Source of the DNA: Planctomycetales bacterium
GTDB lineage: Bacteria > Planctomycetota > Planctomycetia > Planctomycetales > Planctomycetaceae
Reading direction: 5' to 3'
Length of the DNA: 64,000 nt
NCBI GenBank assembly: GCA_028285345.1
Contig: JANQPT010000029.1
Location: 62,001-126,000, forward strand
Positions 52,792-62,332 of the stretch are shown piece after piece (position 1 is the first letter of the stretch; each line of letters begins with the position of its first letter). The notes under the pieces were generated by a model. The model did not search any database. It was not told where the DNA came from and saw nothing but the letters and a program-made list of their open reading frames with translations. The position numbers were made by a program, and so were the translations under genes.

Positions 52792-55700
52792 TCAATCAAA
52801 CCGCACCAATCCGAACGTCTCTGGACGCGGCTCGTCGGACGTGGGATGTGTCCACGCGTGACGTCCCACCGCGGGGATGGTGCGAACGATGCCGATGTTC
52901 CACACATCATCACGTTTGGGAGGCACGGAGACAAGCTCGGACCAAGGAATCGCCGCCTCAACGCGCCAGCTTTTTGAATCGCCGTGGGCTTGGACGTAGT
53001 ACTTCGCGTTCCATGTGCCGTCTTCCCAGCAGGCGTCACGGCAGTGGCCCCGCTGGTCGAACGTGAAGGAGTAATAAGTCGCATAGTCTCGATCGACGTC
53101 CAATAACAATTCGACGCGATCGAAGTGCGAAAGGTCCGAGTCATGTTTTCGTCCGTTGTTGTCCGGCAGATCTTGGGGCGTCTGTGGGACACGGGGAAAA
53201 CTGGCGCCGAAATACAAGAATTGATCGTCGTAGGCCAACAGTGCAAACGGACGGCTCGCCTTGCGCTGGGGCTGCGGCTGACCGTCGGTCAGCGGGATTT
53301 CCTGCGCGTTCTGCCAACACGCGTCTGCCAGAACGCCGTCCAGTTTCGGACGTTCGTTTGTGTAGACTGCCAAGCTGAGCGGTTTAGGCGGATGAGTCCG
53401 CGGAACTGAAAACCAGATCTCACATCCGCCACTGAGCGACCATGGATCGCTGGACGTCAGTCGGCGGAAAAGCCGGTAGATTTGGTCCGCCTCGCCCGGC
53501 AACTGCCGTTTGCGAAGGAGCACAGCCATGGGAAACTGTGTTTTCGGATCATTGAATAGCTCGGCGTTGGCTTGACTCAACAGTTCGGCCATGCGGGTCG
53601 CCCGTTGATGCCACTCCATCACCTGTTCTTTCATGCGAAGCGGTGAGACTTTGGACTCCGCATGGCGGACTTGGCGAACCGAATCAAATCCCGGACCTGT
53701 CGTACCGCTGGAGAGTTGTAACTGAGGCGTGTCATCGGCGACTTGGTCCAACTCCGCGAATCGCGTTTTCAACAGCGAGACGCTCTGCGGAAACTCTGTT
53801 TGGTCTCCCGTCACTTTTCGCGAAACACCGCTGCCTGGAAGCACGGGATGACGGTGCCGATGGACGTTGGTGGCATCCAAGACGAAACGGAGATCGGATA
53901 GGACCTGCTGTTGCGACGCGGGATTGAGCTGCGAGAAGCGGGCCCGCTGGCGGCTGTGGCGCGGAAGTTGCAACTGTGCGACCACCTGCTGAGGATCGCT
54001 GGCAATTCGCTGATGTCCGGTCGCGGACTGCCGCATGCGGCGCCACGTCGTCTCGGAACTAATCCACAGGTGCATCAGCCATTGCATCGCGTCATGTGCC
54101 GGCGGCTCATTGGGAAATTTCTCCACCAGCACGGTGGCGACCGCCTCGGCCAAATCCCAATCTCCGATCCCGCGATAGACGTCGATCAACTCCGCAAGCT
54201 GCACGGCCATCTCGGCATCGGTCAATCCATTGACAAAATCGTTCAACTGCCCGGTGATTTGTGCCGACATCCGCGGGTCGTCGATAAACTGACCGAGGTA
54301 GGCCCGTGACTGGTTTTGCCGGCGGGCGACTTTGCGCTGCAACTCCAGGTCGTCGTCGATTGGCATTGTCATGCGTCTGGCGTCACCGCCGGCTGATAGT
54401 GGAATGCCCTCAAAGAATTCGCCGCGCGGATAGTCGGCCGACTCTGCAGCGGGATCGAAATCGTGGATCAAACGATACGCTTCACGCCGAATCGATCGAT
54501 GTCGATCGGTCGACAGACGCCCGAACGCCCACGCGGCGGCCATATGAGTCGATTGCCGGAACTGGGGAAGGAATTGATGTGGATCGACTTGGGCGTCGCC
54601 GGTACTGCCGTCGGGCAGGCGGGTGTAAACCTTCATGACTTGCCAGGGGGCCAAGGCGTTCACTTCCCGGTGATGGTTGAACCGAGTCGGATCGGCGGCC
54701 GTTTCTACGGCGCGGGTGACCGCTTTGAGCAGCAATTCCCCGAGCGCGTCATCCGGCTCCGGCTGATCGATGATCAGTACGCTGGGCCGCCACATCCGCA
54801 GATCGGCCACCAAGCGGCCCACGACGACTTCCGCCAATTTGCCGTCAGTCTTGCGCTTCCAGTCTTCCCACAACCGTGGTCCGTTTTTTTCTAATCCCGG
54901 AATCGACAGAGGCAGCCGCCAATAGGAATCTCCCGCCGAGCCGCCGGCCTTGGCCGTCGCTTCGTGAATTCTGAGGTCGAGATCGGCCGACTGGTCGCCG
55001 CTCGGTCCGTCGTCGGCGCGCGGCAACAGTGAGACGACGCTACGGTATCCCTGTTCGCCACCCAGCTGCGCCTGCAGATTGACTGAGATTTGTTCAGGGC
55101 GGGTATGCAGGGACAAAATTGCCGCACGGCGGCCGCCTCCGCGCGCCGGTTGCCAAGTCCGCCCACCGTCAGCCGTGGTCAGGATCATTCCCAGAGCGCC
55201 GACGGCACAGCCGTGCGTTTCGGAGCTAAATGAAAGGCCGCTGATGGGAACGGTTTGACCGGTGAGCTGGCGCTCCCAGTTTTCGCCGCCGTCGCCAGAA
55301 TGCCAGATTACACTTCCAGGACGTCCGGCGATCCAAATGTGCTGTTTGTGAATTGCGATTGCCCGGAAGTCAAACGTGTCGCGGACGTCGGGCGGGAACG
55401 GCTTTGCAGGAAGCTGCCATGACACCCCGCCATTTTTCGAAAACCGCACTAACCCACCGTCGCCGGCGGCCCAGGCGCGTCCTGAGCGATCGAACTTCAC
55501 CGCGTAGATGCCGGGAAGACCCCAGTCGGTCATCAAGGCGCGGTTCAGGTTACCTTCTGAGACGACGGCGACTTTCCCCATGGGACCGGCCACCAATCCG
55601 CGATCGGCTGAGCGAAAATCGGCCGCCCGCCAGCCGCGGACCTTTAACCCGGTGGCAGCTTTCCATGTCGCTCCCTCGTCGTCGGTGGTGAACAACCCGT

Positions 55701-56178
55701 TCGGCATCGCCGGACTGGAATCTCCCGCAATAACCCCCTGTTTGAGTCCGAAGAACTTCACGGTATGAATCCGCGGAACTTTGCCCTGCGACACGGCGTT
55801 CCACGATTGGCCACCGTCTTTGGTCTGCAGGACCACGCCCCAACTCTGGTGTGTAAACGGCACCGTGCCTCCTCCCGCCACCCAGCCGATCTGGTCTGTG
55901 AGAAAGCAGACGGAATGCAGGGCCGCCGACACCCCGCTGCTCTGCAGATTCCAGTTCCGCCCGCCGTCGCGCGTTTGCCAGATCACGCCATGTTCACCGA
56001 CCGCCCAGCCGAGTTGGTTGGTCAGGAACTGAACGTCATAAAGTTGGGCGTCGTCTTCGACAGGAGACGGCTTGCGAAACTGCCGTGGAGTAGAATCAAA
56101 TTGATCCGCCGAGAGGGCACTCGTCGAAATCAGCAGCCAACCTGCAAACGAAACCACGAAAGTTTGAGAACGCAACAT
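52792..56178 (-). CDS. large secreted protein with YCF48-type repeats and C-terminal CBM9-like domain
   Basis: 1128 residues with a signal peptide (TFVVSFAGWLLISTSALSA). Residues about 40-345 are beta-propeller repeats of the YCF48/BNR type (GVIWQTRDGGRNWNLQSSG, GVVLQTKDGGQSWNAVSQG, GMILTTADGGRTWQPARGG). About 350-560 may be a degenerate PIG-L/LmbE-like domain: AAILSLHTRPEQISVNL stands where such proteins have an AHPDDE motif, so no activity is expected. A helical stretch follows, and from about 935 a CBM9/DOMON-like sugar-binding domain (RPKLDGVLADACWQNA). Probably an exported glycan-binding protein. Confidence 0.8.
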   Translation of the reverse strand: MLRSQTFVVSFAGWLLISTSALSADQFDSTPRQFRKPSPVEDDAQLYDVQFLTNQLGWAVGEHGVIWQTRDGGRNWNLQSSGVSAALHSVCFLTDQIGWVAGGGTVPFTHQSWGVVLQTKDGGQSWNAVSQGKVPRIHTVKFFGLKQGVIAGDSSPAMPNGLFTTDDEGATWKAATGLKVRGWRAADFRSADRGLVAGPMGKVAVVSEGNLNRALMTDWGLPGIYAVKFDRSGRAWAAGDGGLVRFSKNGGVSWQLPAKPFPPDVRDTFDFRAIAIHKQHIWIAGRPGSVIWHSGDGGENWERQLTGQTVPISGLSFSSETHGCAVGALGMILTTADGGRTWQPARGGGRRAAILSLHTRPEQISVNLQAQLGGEQGYRSVVSLLPRADDGPSGDQSADLDLRIHEATAKAGGSAGDSYWRLPLSIPGLEKNGPRLWEDWKRKTDGKLAEVVVGRLVADLRMWRPSVLIIDQPEPDDALGELLLKAVTRAVETAADPTRFNHHREVNALAPWQVMKVYTRLPDGSTGDAQVDPHQFLPQFRQSTHMAAAWAFGRLSTDRHRSIRREAYRLIHDFDPAAESADYPRGEFFEGIPLSAGGDARRMTMPIDDDLELQRKVARRQNQSRAYLGQFIDDPRMSAQITGQLNDFVNGLTDAEMAVQLAELIDVYRGIGDWDLAEAVATVLVEKFPNEPPAHDAMQWLMHLWISSETTWRRMRQSATGHQRIASDPQQVVAQLQLPRHSRQRARFSQLNPASQQQVLSDLRFVLDATNVHRHRHPVLPGSGVSRKVTGDQTEFPQSVSLLKTRFAELDQVADDTPQLQLSSGTTGPGFDSVRQVRHAESKVSPLRMKEQVMEWHQRATRMAELLSQANAELFNDPKTQFPMAVLLRKRQLPGEADQIYRLFRRLTSSDPWSLSGGCEIWFSVPRTHPPKPLSLAVYTNERPKLDGVLADACWQNAQEIPLTDGQPQPQRKASRPFALLAYDDQFLYFGASFPRVPQTPQDLPDNNGRKHDSDLSHFDRVELLLDVDRDYATYYSFTFDQRGHCRDACWEDGTWNAKYYVQAHGDSKSWRVEAAIPWSELVSVPPKRDDVWNIGIVRTIPAVGRHAWTHPTSDEPRPETFGLVRFD

Positions 56179-56418
56179 TGTGCCGCTCCGCTGTTCGGCT
56201 GATGATGAGCAGATCGGGCGAACGCCGCTGGTTCACCGCGAAAACGGGCGGGATTGTAGCAGAAGCGTTGCTGGGCAGAAGGGCGGATTCCCGCAGGAGA
56301 AGCTGATCTCAAAACGGGTCGGTTCCCAGAACGACGACGACCGCGCAAGTGTTTGGCTGCAGTCATCGATTGGGAGTGCGGTTCGCAGCCCAGTAGCGGT
56401 GTGGTGCGCGGGGAATCG

Positions 56419-57264
56419 TTAGTCGACCGCCGCTTCGCGCGGCATGGGAAACGTGTCGGGCGGATCGAATTGAAAGTTTCGAGATTGGCTGAAGAACTCC
56501 AGCGGATTCTCGTAGACGACTTTCATGATCTTGGAATCCGGCACGCCGCGCCGGCGCATCTCTTGAATGAAGTCCGGCACGGCCAGCGGCTGCGACGGCC
56601 CCCAATCGCCGGCTGAATTGACCATGATCCGGTCGTCGCCGTAGATCTCAATGATATCTGCTGCGCGGGCCGGCGTACATTTGGTGACGGGATAGAGCGT
56701 CATCGCACACCAAAAGCCCTCTTCCTTGGCGAGGCGCACGGTATGTTCCTCGACATGGTCGATCAAGACTCGCTCTGGTTCGACGCGGTCGTCCTCCAGC
56801 AACATGTCGACGATCATCCGCGTCCCTTTGTATTTGTCCTCAAGGTGCGGCGTGTGGATCAGGATCAATTCCCGCGTTTTCATGGCCAAGTCGACATGTT
56901 CGCGAAAAATGGTCGCTTCGTTCTGCGTATTCTTGTTCAGACCGATCTCGCCGATGCCCAGGACGCCGGGACGATTCAGAAATTCAGGAATCATGGCGAT
57001 CACTTCGCGCGACAGCGAGACGTTTTCCGCCTCTTTGGCGTTAATGCACAGCCAGGTGTAGTGCTGAATCCCCGACCAGGACGCCCGCGTCGGCTCAAAT
57101 TCGGTCAACTGCCGGAAGTAGTCGCGAAAGCCGTCGACACTGCCGCGATCAAATCCCGCCCAAAATGCGGGCTCACTAACTGCCACGCAGCCCATCCGTG
57201 CCATCCGCTCATAGTCATCCGTGACCCGAGAAATCATGTGGACATGAGGGTCGATGTAGTACAT
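56419..57264 (-). CDS. TatD family metal-dependent hydrolase
   Basis: A 281-residue TIM-barrel hydrolase. The metal ligands expected for TatD are visible in order: HxH in DPHVHMISR (about 5-13), Glu in GIGEIGLNK, His in LILIHTPH, His in LIDHVEEHT, and Asp in NSAGDWG. Start ATG 57264 (MYYIDPHVHM); the upstream frame is Arg-rich and unlikely. The protein resembles the EboB-type subgroup more than the DNase TatD, but the rest of an ebo cluster is not present. An 84-residue gene lies upstream on the same strand. Confidence 0.88.
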   Translation of the reverse strand: MYYIDPHVHMISRVTDDYERMARMGCVAVSEPAFWAGFDRGSVDGFRDYFRQLTEFEPTRASWSGIQHYTWLCINAKEAENVSLSREVIAMIPEFLNRPGVLGIGEIGLNKNTQNEATIFREHVDLAMKTRELILIHTPHLEDKYKGTRMIVDMLLEDDRVEPERVLIDHVEEHTVRLAKEEGFWCAMTLYPVTKCTPARAADIIEIYGDDRIMVNSAGDWGPSQPLAVPDFIQEMRRRGVPDSKIMKVVYENPLEFFSQSRNFQFDPPDTFPMPREAAVD

Positions 57265-57338
57265 GTTCCAAAACACCCTTTGAATCTCAAAACCGCAAAC
57301 TTCCAAGGCGCGACGGCGAACGAGGCGACGGCACAAAT

Positions 57339-57593
57339 CTAGTCCGGCCGGTTCCAGCCCGCTTGATACGGGTCGCTGAAGATCATTTGAACCTGTTCCG
57401 CGCGGTCGTAACGGCCGCTGTTTACGATGTCGTTGGCCCGGCGCAATTGACTGGGCCGCGGGTCCTCTCCTAGATGATCGTCAGAATCAGCACGGTCGAT
57501 TCGATCAAAACTCGCCGCCAATTCCAAGATCCGCGCGCGCATTTCCAAAAACAGGCGATCCAGGATTTCATTCGCGGTCATTGCACCGGCCAT
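57339..57593 (-). CDS. small helical protein of unknown function, 84 aa
   Basis: Start ATG 57593 has GAGGAG 8 nt upstream. The sequence is mainly helical and charged (ILDRLFLEMRARILELAASF, then RRANDIVNSGRYDRAEQVQM) with no membrane segment or metal motif. It is 74 nt upstream of the TatD-family gene and probably co-transcribed, so it may be an accessory to it; no family is recognised. Confidence 0.65.
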   Translation of the reverse strand: MAGAMTANEILDRLFLEMRARILELAASFDRIDRADSDDHLGEDPRPSQLRRANDIVNSGRYDRAEQVQMIFSDPYQAGWNRPD

Positions 57594-57948
57594 GACGTCC
57601 ACTCCTCAAATTCGTCACAAACTTGATCAATTGTTCACTTCCAGGGTTTGAGAGCGATTTTGGCGGCTCCGCCCGTTGTTTCCCTTTCTCTACTAGTCTC
57701 GGCTGCCGGCAGGAGGAAATCAAGCGGTACTACGGATCATAACTACGGACCGGCCCTGGATGTTTCGATTTGAGTTTCGTCCAGCCGCGGACCGATGCGA
57801 TTTGTGTGAGAATCCGTTTTGAGACGGCGGCGCCCGTCGTGTGGCCGACGACCTTGGGCCTTCCGCCTCCCGTTAGCGCCGGCAACGGAGCCGGCTGGGA
57901 AATTTGCCCGAAACTTCATTGGGCAAAACGCAGGTGAGACGATCAGTC
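57594..57948. other. 355-nt divergent intergenic region
   Basis: Separates the 84-aa gene (reverse) and the HEAT-repeat gene (forward). It contains two short inverted repeats, GCCGGC/GCCGGC (around 57880-57897) and TTGCCC/GGGCAA (57903-57925), the latter close to the HEAT-repeat gene start. No gene or repeat copy is seen. Promoters are expected but cannot be placed. Confidence 0.4.
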
Positions 57949-59541
57949 ATGCCGGACCCAATCGCAGCCACGTTTGACACGTTATCGCGTTCCGGAAACG
58001 TGCATGCGCAGGAAGTTCTCACACTTGCTCTGGATGTGCCCAGCGACCAGATCCGGCTCGCGGCTGTCAAATCAACGCTGAAGCGCCGCAGTAGCCGGGG
58101 ACACATGGAGCTGATCCGCCGCTATCACCTGCTGACCCCCGAAATGCGCGACTTGTTCGAGCCGCATGCGGTGATGATGAACAAGTCGCTGCGGCAGTCA
58201 CTGCTCTCCGAAGACGAACAGTGTCAGACGAATGCCCTGGAGTTGATTCATACCCTGTCCGTCTATGATCTGTTGCCGGTTGTTATCGAGTTGCTGTCGG
58301 ACGAAGCCCACGCCCAGCATCACCGCTACTGCCTGGAAATCGTCAACGAATTGGTGACCAAGATCTATGAGCACGCGCACCAGACCTCCAAGGAAAAACG
58401 ATATCTCCGCGATGCTCAAAAAATTCAATTAAAAGTCGTCGCCGCGCTGGAGAAGGCGTGCCGCGATACGAATCGGCCGGGATACGATCAACTTCTGGAA
58501 AACCTGCTCGTCGTCGGAGACTTAGAGGTCAACGAAATCCGCAAACTGCTCCGCCAGGAAGGACACCCCCGCCGACAACAGGCGGAAGAATTGCTCCTCA
58601 ACAATGATCATCCGGGCATCATGCAGCTAATTGTCGACTTTATGGGATTGAGTCATTGCAGCCGACTCGCCTACTACTGCGTCTCCCGCCGCGACGACCC
58701 GCAGTTCATCTTGCATCTGCTCCGACAATGGCCGAGAAGTCTGTCGATCTCACAACGCAAAAACTTTAAACAGATCGACTCGGTCAACTGGCTCGAGATC
58801 GAGCCGCTGCAGCTGGAGAACATACCGTCGGCGCTGCACGTGAAACTGATGAACTTCGTCAAAGCCACCTCGCTGCCACGAAAGATCAAGCTTCGCGCCG
58901 CTGAATGGGTGGTGAGCCATGGCTGCGACGAAGCTCGACGCGTCGCAAGCGAATTCCTGGAAGATGTCGACAACGGCCGAATGCATTCGCTCATCGAGGA
59001 AGGATTGGAGTCGCATGACGAAGACGTGCAAGCTTGGGCCACCAGCCAGTTGCGGGCACGCCGGATCCCGGAAGCATTTACGAAACTGATCGAACGCCTC
59101 GACAGCCCAATGGCCCAGGTCCAAGAAGCTGCGCGTCACGAATTGGAGGATTTCAACCTTAAGCGGATCCTTTCCTTGTTCGACCTGCTTGATCCGAGAA
59201 CGTGTCGGTTGGCCGGAGCACTGATTCTGAAAATCGATCTGCAGGCCCTGGAAAAACTCTCTGCGGAGATGACGGGCCCTATGCGGAGCAAACGAATGCG
59301 GGCCGTTCAAGCGGCGGTCGCCATGGGCCTCGAAGAACAGCTCTCTGAGACATTCATCAGGCTGCTGGAAGATGAAGATGTCTTGATCCGACGGATGGCG
59401 GTGGAAGTTGTCGCGCGGATTCCCTGCCCGGAATCGCTGCGCGCGCTGCAACCGCTGGTCAACGACTCGAATCCCCGCGTTCGCGAACTCGCCAGGAAAG
59501 GGATCGAAGCTCTGCAGACCGGCGCAACTGAAACGCCCTAG
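57949..59541 (+). CDS. HEAT-repeat protein, 530 aa
   Basis: All-helical repeat protein without membrane segments. Helix pairs recur from the N-terminus (EVLTLALDVPSDQIRLAAVK) to the C-terminus (LIRRMAVEVVARIPCPESLR, ALQPLVNDSNPRVRELARKG), as expected for HEAT/PBS-lyase type scaffolds. Start ATG 57949; a longer frame to 57904 is possible. It is followed by two genes for small membrane proteins on the same strand. A protein-protein scaffold role is the safe inference. Confidence 0.8.
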   Translation: MPDPIAATFDTLSRSGNVHAQEVLTLALDVPSDQIRLAAVKSTLKRRSSRGHMELIRRYHLLTPEMRDLFEPHAVMMNKSLRQSLLSEDEQCQTNALELIHTLSVYDLLPVVIELLSDEAHAQHHRYCLEIVNELVTKIYEHAHQTSKEKRYLRDAQKIQLKVVAALEKACRDTNRPGYDQLLENLLVVGDLEVNEIRKLLRQEGHPRRQQAEELLLNNDHPGIMQLIVDFMGLSHCSRLAYYCVSRRDDPQFILHLLRQWPRSLSISQRKNFKQIDSVNWLEIEPLQLENIPSALHVKLMNFVKATSLPRKIKLRAAEWVVSHGCDEARRVASEFLEDVDNGRMHSLIEEGLESHDEDVQAWATSQLRARRIPEAFTKLIERLDSPMAQVQEAARHELEDFNLKRILSLFDLLDPRTCRLAGALILKIDLQALEKLSAEMTGPMRSKRMRAVQAAVAMGLEEQLSETFIRLLEDEDVLIRRMAVEVVARIPCPESLRALQPLVNDSNPRVRELARKGIEALQTGATETP

Positions 59542-59594
59542 CTTGCGCGGAGCCTCGTGACGGGGTTGATTCCGTTTTGAGAGAAGGAGTTGTA

Positions 59595-59996
59595 ATGAAG
59601 TGCCTTCTGATCGTCCAAGCGAGCACGTTTGAATCCATTGCGCGATCCAGCCAAAGACGGAGTACGCTCAGCGACAACCTGTTTTTGATCACGTGGATGG
59701 GTCTAATCGTGGCGTTTTGGATTGGACTGTATTACTTCGACAAATGGAGAAAGCGCTATATTGGGACCGGTGGAAACGCACGAAGCCTCTTCTACGAACT
59801 CTGTTCGGCGCACCAGCTCACGCGTCATGAACGCTCGATGTTGATGAAAGCCGTCAATGCTCAACCAGAGACCGATTTGCCGGCCGTGTTTGTGGATCCG
59901 AGGATTCTGGAGAACTGCTTCACCGCTCCGGCATTTGACACGGCCAGCTATCGTGCTCTTTCAAAGAAGATTTTTGGCAGCGTCCACGCCAAATAG
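59595..59996 (+). CDS. small single-pass membrane protein, 133 aa
   Basis: GAAGGAG lies 5 nt before ATG 59595. One membrane segment (LITWMGLIVAFWIGLYYF, about 32-49) is followed by a helical cytoplasmic domain (LFYELCSAHQLTRHERSMLM) and PAVFVDPRILENCF. 53 nt after the HEAT-repeat gene, so probably co-transcribed and perhaps the membrane tether of that scaffold (inference). No family is recognised. Confidence 0.7.
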   Translation: MKCLLIVQASTFESIARSSQRRSTLSDNLFLITWMGLIVAFWIGLYYFDKWRKRYIGTGGNARSLFYELCSAHQLTRHERSMLMKAVNAQPETDLPAVFVDPRILENCFTAPAFDTASYRALSKKIFGSVHAK

Positions 59997-60160
59997 GCGG
60001 CAACCGACCGTGATGTTTTGAGACAGAACGCCGCCGATTCCCCTCTTGTCCGATCACCGCAATTTTGAGAAGATTCGCCCCCTGAACGGGGAGTCCGCCG
60101 CCACAATGTGCGCGCGGCGTCAACCCTCATGAACTCTGGTCTTCACAGTTGGTGCGACAG

Positions 60161-60493
60161 ATGCGGCGCTTGATCGCGATCATGACCGGCATGCTCTTGG
60201 GCGGCGTCTTAGTGTACGTCGCTTTCGAGTATCACGTTGTCCGCACAGACAAGACCGTCTATTTGATTCCGAAGCGCAGCGCCGGCCTGACCGATGCCTA
60301 CGTGGACATTCGGGATTGGACGGCCTCGCAGTGGAAAGATCATCCCGTTTTGGTGGAAAACATGATTGCCGACGGCCACGGCGAGTTGGTCGGCGGTTCG
60401 TTTGCCGGGGGCCTGCTGAACGAGTTCGTCGCACCCTTCACGCAAGACGGGCAATCGACTAAACGACCGTGGTGGAGATCAAACGACGACTAA
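60161..60493 (+). CDS. small membrane-anchored protein, 110 aa
   Basis: ATG 60161 (MRRLIAIMTGMLLGGVLVYV) gives one N-terminal membrane segment followed by about 85 residues outside; GTG 60152 is an alternative. The soluble part has TVYLIPKRSAGLTDAYVDI, DWTASQWKDHPVLV and a C-terminal WWRSNDD. Function unknown. Its end overlaps the open frame of the following kinase-like gene, whose own start is unsure. Confidence 0.65.
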   Translation: MRRLIAIMTGMLLGGVLVYVAFEYHVVRTDKTVYLIPKRSAGLTDAYVDIRDWTASQWKDHPVLVENMIADGHGELVGGSFAGGLLNEFVAPFTQDGQSTKRPWWRSNDD

Positions 60494-60564
60494 CGCGTTG
60501 TCCCTCCCAAACAAGCCGCACTCCCGCAACGACTCAGATTTCCAGTCTCCAGGGCCATTCACCG

Positions 60565-62292
60565 GTGAGTAATCTGCCCGCCTCTATTCCCGCCTCCCCC
60601 GCCCAGAGGCCGACGTCTCAGCATGAAATGGTTCCGCTCGACTGTCGCGACACGCGCTGGTTTGTCAGGCGGGACGTCAAGCATCTGCTGCTCGGGCCGC
60701 AGGGTCTCAAGCGTGACGAGTGGAACCAACGCGGCGACCTCCAAGTCGTCAAGAGCGGCCCTCACCGCGAAGTGATCCGCATCGAAGTCCAAGGCCGGGC
60801 GTATTACGTCAAGCACAACAAGATCGGATCGATCAAGCCGCTGCTGCAAAACTTGATTAGGCCTTCGAAAGCGGCCCATGAAGATCGCATCGCGCAGCGC
60901 GTGCGGGCGCTCGGGATTCCCACGTTCGAAACGGTCGCACGCGGCGAGACGCGCCGGCAAGGGCTGTTGCAGGATAGCTACCTCATCAGCCCGGAAATCC
61001 CGGACACGGAACCTCTGGACCGCTTTTTGAAGGAAACGTTTCGATCGCTTCCCGCGTCCGACCAGACGCGGCGACGGCACGAACTCGCCAGGACGCTCGG
61101 CAGATTCACCGCGCAGTTGCACCGAGCCGGAATCACGCACCGTGATTTCCATGCGGGCAATATTCTCATCCGATGTCGCCACGATGAACCGTTGCGGCTC
61201 TGGTTGATCGACTTGCACGGCGTGCATCTCGGTGAACCGCTTAGCTATCGATCTGCCAGACAAAACCTGGCGCTGCTGCACCAGTTTTTTGCCACCAACT
61301 CGACCCGGTCAGACCGCCTCCGGTTCTTTCGAGCATACTACGAGGCGACGGAGACAGATTCTCCGTTCAAAGCCGCGGCTGCGGACGTGCAGGCTTACTG
61401 TTGGCGGCGAGCACATCGTCACTGGGCCCGCAAGGACCGCAAATGGAAGTCCGGAACGCGTCATCTCCGGAAGCTGCGGGCCGGCGATAACCAAGGGCGG
61501 GGTTTGACTGAGTTGGGTGCGGAATTCCTCAATGCCGCATGCCGTGATCCCGACCAGCTGTTTGAGTCCGCCGATGCATGGTACAAACGGTCTGCGAAGC
61601 GTCGCGTCGCGGCAATTACACTGAACGCCTTGCCGGGACGGCGGCGGGCATATCTGAAGCGAATCGAACTACGGAACTTCTCCGCCCGCATCTCGCAGCG
61701 GTTGGGGCGCTCCAGCGTCCGTCGTGCATGGGAAAACGGACATGCGCTGCTGCGGCGATCGATCGCCACGCCATGTCCGCTGCTGTTTGCGGAATCAGCC
61801 GCCGGTGCCACGGTGCGGCAGTATCTCTTAACGGAGGCGATCCCGGACTCGCTAACGCTGTTTGCATGGCATCAGCAACGGCCAGCGGATGGCTCCTCCA
61901 TCGAGCGACGCCGCTGGATGAGAAGGATCAGCGACCGTTTGGCACGGCAAATCCGATGGCTGCATGAGTGCGGCTTCGAGCACCGTGATCTCAAATCAAA
62001 AAACATTCTCGTATCGAGCAAGCCGGACGATGTCCAAACCTGGCTGCTCGACCTGGAAGCAGTGAGGCGATGGCGAATCGTGCCAGATCTTCGCAGGATT
62101 CAAAACCTCTCGCGGCTGAATGCGTCGTCGCTGTCGGTGCCGGAGATTCGCCTCAGCGATCGATTGAGATTTCTCAAAACCTATCTGGGATCGGCGTATT
62201 CAGGTGAATGGAAGCGGAGTTGGCGAAAGATTGAGGCCCGTACGAGACGAAAAATTGTTAAGAACCGAAAAAACAGTCGTCCGCTGAGCTGA
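60565..62292 (+). CDS. protein with two WaaP/Kdo-kinase-like domains
   Basis: Protein-kinase-like fold twice in one chain. Domain 1 (about 30-270) has YYVKHNK for the ATP-site Lys, catalytic loop HRDFHAGNIL and metal-binding LIDLHGV. Domain 2 (about 345-560) has HRDLKSKNIL and LLDLEAV. Both keep the catalytic Asp and a second Asp, so both could be active, although domain 2 lacks an obvious Lys motif. Such Kdo/heptose kinases phosphorylate lipopolysaccharide sugars. Start uncertain: GTG 60565 is used, GTG 60469 and ATG 60628 are alternatives. No LPS core operon is adjacent. Confidence 0.82.
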   Translation: MSNLPASIPASPAQRPTSQHEMVPLDCRDTRWFVRRDVKHLLLGPQGLKRDEWNQRGDLQVVKSGPHREVIRIEVQGRAYYVKHNKIGSIKPLLQNLIRPSKAAHEDRIAQRVRALGIPTFETVARGETRRQGLLQDSYLISPEIPDTEPLDRFLKETFRSLPASDQTRRRHELARTLGRFTAQLHRAGITHRDFHAGNILIRCRHDEPLRLWLIDLHGVHLGEPLSYRSARQNLALLHQFFATNSTRSDRLRFFRAYYEATETDSPFKAAAADVQAYCWRRAHRHWARKDRKWKSGTRHLRKLRAGDNQGRGLTELGAEFLNAACRDPDQLFESADAWYKRSAKRRVAAITLNALPGRRRAYLKRIELRNFSARISQRLGRSSVRRAWENGHALLRRSIATPCPLLFAESAAGATVRQYLLTEAIPDSLTLFAWHQQRPADGSSIERRRWMRRISDRLARQIRWLHECGFEHRDLKSKNILVSSKPDDVQTWLLDLEAVRRWRIVPDLRRIQNLSRLNASSLSVPEIRLSDRLRFLKTYLGSAYSGEWKRSWRKIEARTRRKIVKNRKNSRPLS

Positions 62293-62332
62293 ATTGACGC
62301 GGACATGACCATGAGATTGCACATCGGCAAGG

